DNA from: Deinococcus radiopugnans ATCC 19172
Lineage (GTDB): Bacteria; Deinococcota; Deinococci; Deinococcales; Deinococcaceae
DNA: 64,000 nt
Direction of reading: 5' to 3'
Assembly: GCF_006335125.1 (NCBI RefSeq)
Contig: NZ_VDMO01000017.1
Location: 1-64,000, forward strand
In this document: positions 62,621 to 64,000 of the stretch, one piece after another
Position numbering within the stretch: position 1 is the first letter of the stretch
Layout of the letters: every line of letters starts with the position of its first letter
Position numbers and translations under genes: made by a program
Notes under the pieces: model-generated
The model's input: the letters and a program-made list of their open reading frames with translations, nothing else
What the model was told of the DNA's origin: nothing
Databases searched by the model: none

Positions 62621-63415
62621 ATGCAGCCCTACCTCGACCTGATGCGCCAGATTCTGGACCACGGCGCGGTCAAAACCGACCGCACCGGCACCGGCACCCG
62701 CAGCCTTTTTGGCGCGCAGCTGCGCTTCGATCTGGCCGACGGTTTTCCGCTGGTCACGACCAAGAAGATTCACCTGAAGTCCGTCATCCACGAATTGCTA
62801 TGGTTCCTGTCGGGCAGCAGCAACGTGGGGTATCTGCAGGACCACGGGGTGAGGATCTGGGACGAATGGGCGGACGAGGCGGGCGAACTCGGCCCGGTCT
62901 ACGGGGTGCAGTGGCGCAGCTGGCCCACGGCGGAGGGGCGGCACATCGACCAGATCAAACAGCTGGTGACGCAGATCAAGACCAACCCCGATTCTCGCCG
63001 CCTGATCGTGTCGGCCTGGAACGTGGGCGAGATCGAGGAGATGGCCCTGCCGCCGTGCCACGTCCTGTTTCAGTTCTACGTGGCCGACGGGCGGCTGAGC
63101 TGTCAGCTGTACCAGCGCAGCGCCGATATGTTCCTGGGCGTGCCGTTCAACATCGCCTCCTACGCTCTGCTAACAATGATGGTGGCGCAGGTGTGCGGGC
63201 TGCAGCCGGGCGAGTTCATCTGGACCGGCGGCGACTGCCACCTGTACAGCAACCATCTGGAGCAGGCGCGCGAGCAGCTGACGCGCGAGCCCAGGCCGCT
63301 GCCCACCATGCACCTGAATCCGGACGTGAAAGACCTGCTGGACTTCCGCTACGAGGATTTCCGGCTGACCGGCTACGAACCGCACCCGCACATCAAGGCG
63401 GCGGTGGCCGTTTGA
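62621..63415 (+). CDS. thyA: Thymidylate synthase ThyA
   Basis: Methylates dUMP to dTMP using methylene-tetrahydrofolate. It has 264 residues, the same as E. coli ThyA, and the catalytic cysteine is residue 146 in [12 protein letters not shown], with [20 protein letters not shown] following. [12 protein letters not shown] near the start binds phosphate. TACACT lies 7 bases before the ATG. The TGA stop overlaps the TTG start of folA, so DHFR, which regenerates its folate product, is coupled. Confidence 0.97.
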   Translation: MQPYLDLMRQILDHGAVKTDRTGTGTRSLFGAQLRFDLADGFPLVTTKKIHLKSVIHELLWFLSGSSNVGYLQDHGVRIWDEWADEAGELGPVYGVQWRSWPTAEGRHIDQIKQLVTQIKTNPDSRRLIVSAWNVGEIEEMALPPCHVLFQFYVADGRLSCQLYQRSADMFLGVPFNIASYALLTMMVAQVCGLQPGEFIWTGGDCHLYSNHLEQAREQLTREPRPLPTMHLNPDVKDLLDFRYEDFRLTGYEPHPHIKAAVAV

Positions 63416-63924
63416 CCCCGCGATTAACCTACGTGGTGGCGATGGCCGAGAACCGCGTGATCGGCCGGGACGGTGACCTGCCGTGGCGTCTGCCCGCCGA
63501 TCTGGCGCATTTCCGGCGGCTGACGGTGGGCAGGCCCGTGATCATGGGCCGCAAGGTCTACGACTCGATTGGCAAGCCGCTGCCCGACCGCCAGAACATC
63601 GTGCTGACCCGCAATCCGGCGTTCGAGGCGCCCGGTTGCACCGTCGTCCACTCGCCGGAAGAAGCGCTGGAAGCCGCCCATGACCCGGATCCCAGGATCA
63701 TCGGCGGCGAGGAGATCTACCGGCTTTACCTGCCCCGGGTGACGCGGGTGGAACTGACCCTGGTCCACGCGGACATCGGGGGTGACACCTTCTTTCCGGA
63801 GTTGCCGGGCGAGTGGACCGAAACCGCGCGGCGTGAGCGGGCGGCAGACGGGCGCAACCCGTATGACCTGACGTTCATGACGCTGGACCGGGCCGTTGCG
63901 GAGGGGGACCGGCGGCCAGACTGA
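63412..63924 (+). CDS. folA: Dihydrofolate reductase
   Basis: Reduces dihydrofolate to tetrahydrofolate with NADPH. The sequence reads [22 protein letters not shown], with the DLPW active-site segment and its Asp, then [20 protein letters not shown] and [13 protein letters not shown], the GG-containing NADPH motif. 170 residues. The TTG at 63412 is chosen because it overlaps the thyA stop (TTGA) and gives the usual length; no ATG or GTG fits. Confidence 0.93.
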   Translation: MTPRLTYVVAMAENRVIGRDGDLPWRLPADLAHFRRLTVGRPVIMGRKVYDSIGKPLPDRQNIVLTRNPAFEAPGCTVVHSPEEALEAAHDPDPRIIGGEEIYRLYLPRVTRVELTLVHADIGGDTFFPELPGEWTETARRERAADGRNPYDLTFMTLDRAVAEGDRRPD

Positions 63925-64000
63925 GGGTGCCTCGTCTTATGACCACCGTTGGCCGTGGCTGCCGGTGATCTCCCCCGTGGGGGCGACGAGGGGTCCCGGC

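Overview
The window is high-GC bacterial DNA and reads as a chromosomal segment of a Deinococcus-type organism. The signs are a DUF3809-like protein, an arginine cluster with a separate short N-acetylglutamate synthase, small YbaY-like, VanW and fasciclin exported proteins, and many genes whose start codon lies only 5 to 8 bases behind a TAnnnT -10 box, the leaderless layout known from Deinococcus. I see no rRNA, tRNA or CRISPR array. Gene density is high, and many neighbours overlap by ATGA, GTGA or TTGA.

Layout. 1-0.5 kb: the edge of an IS630-like element next to a broken HsdR_N-like gene. 0.5-12 kb: a BTAD regulator, a GlsB-like membrane protein, thrB, an aminotransferase, an MrfA/YprA-like DUF1998 helicase, xseB, a flavin reductase, an AlkA-type glycosylase, trxB and an HD-domain protein. 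12-19 kb: a large exported protein, alr-prmC, and rsmD-coaD. 19-26.4 kb: yqeK-LCP-rsfS, the c-di-AMP pair cdaA-cdaR, scpA and trpS. 26.4-32 kb: livKHMGF, a branched-chain amino acid ABC transporter. 32-41 kb: a thioesterase, an orphan REC protein, then argG-GNAT-GNAT-argH-HIT-GNAT-GNAT-argA, converging on xseA-crcB. 41-52 kb: corA, a Crp/Fnr regulator, an HDAC-family hydrolase, a four-CBS protein, a CPT-like kinase, a subtilase lipoprotein, an enolase-superfamily enzyme with a P-loop ATPase, and VanW and fasciclin proteins. 52-58 kb: marR, gcl, hyi, glxR and a glycerate kinase, together a complete glyoxylate-to-phosphoglycerate route. 58-61 kb: rpmH-rnpA-yidD-yidC. 61-64 kb: a DUF2183 protein, an HNH protein and thyA-folA.

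The most unusual content lies between genes. (1) A set of imperfect arrays with a strict 7-base period occurs in at least four sequence families, several starting at a stop codon and several arranged as inverted pairs. They occupy all three spacers of the gcl operon, and one is translated as the tail of an acetyltransferase. (2) A MITE-like element is present twice, each copy starting on the last base of a TGA stop codon, with an inner stem that keeps pairing although its sequence differs. (3) A 128-bp element with 14-bp perfect terminal inverted repeats has TA ends. Two candidate operators also stand out: a four-part dyad upstream of argG, and a 10-bp palindrome inside the gcl promoter beside a marR gene.
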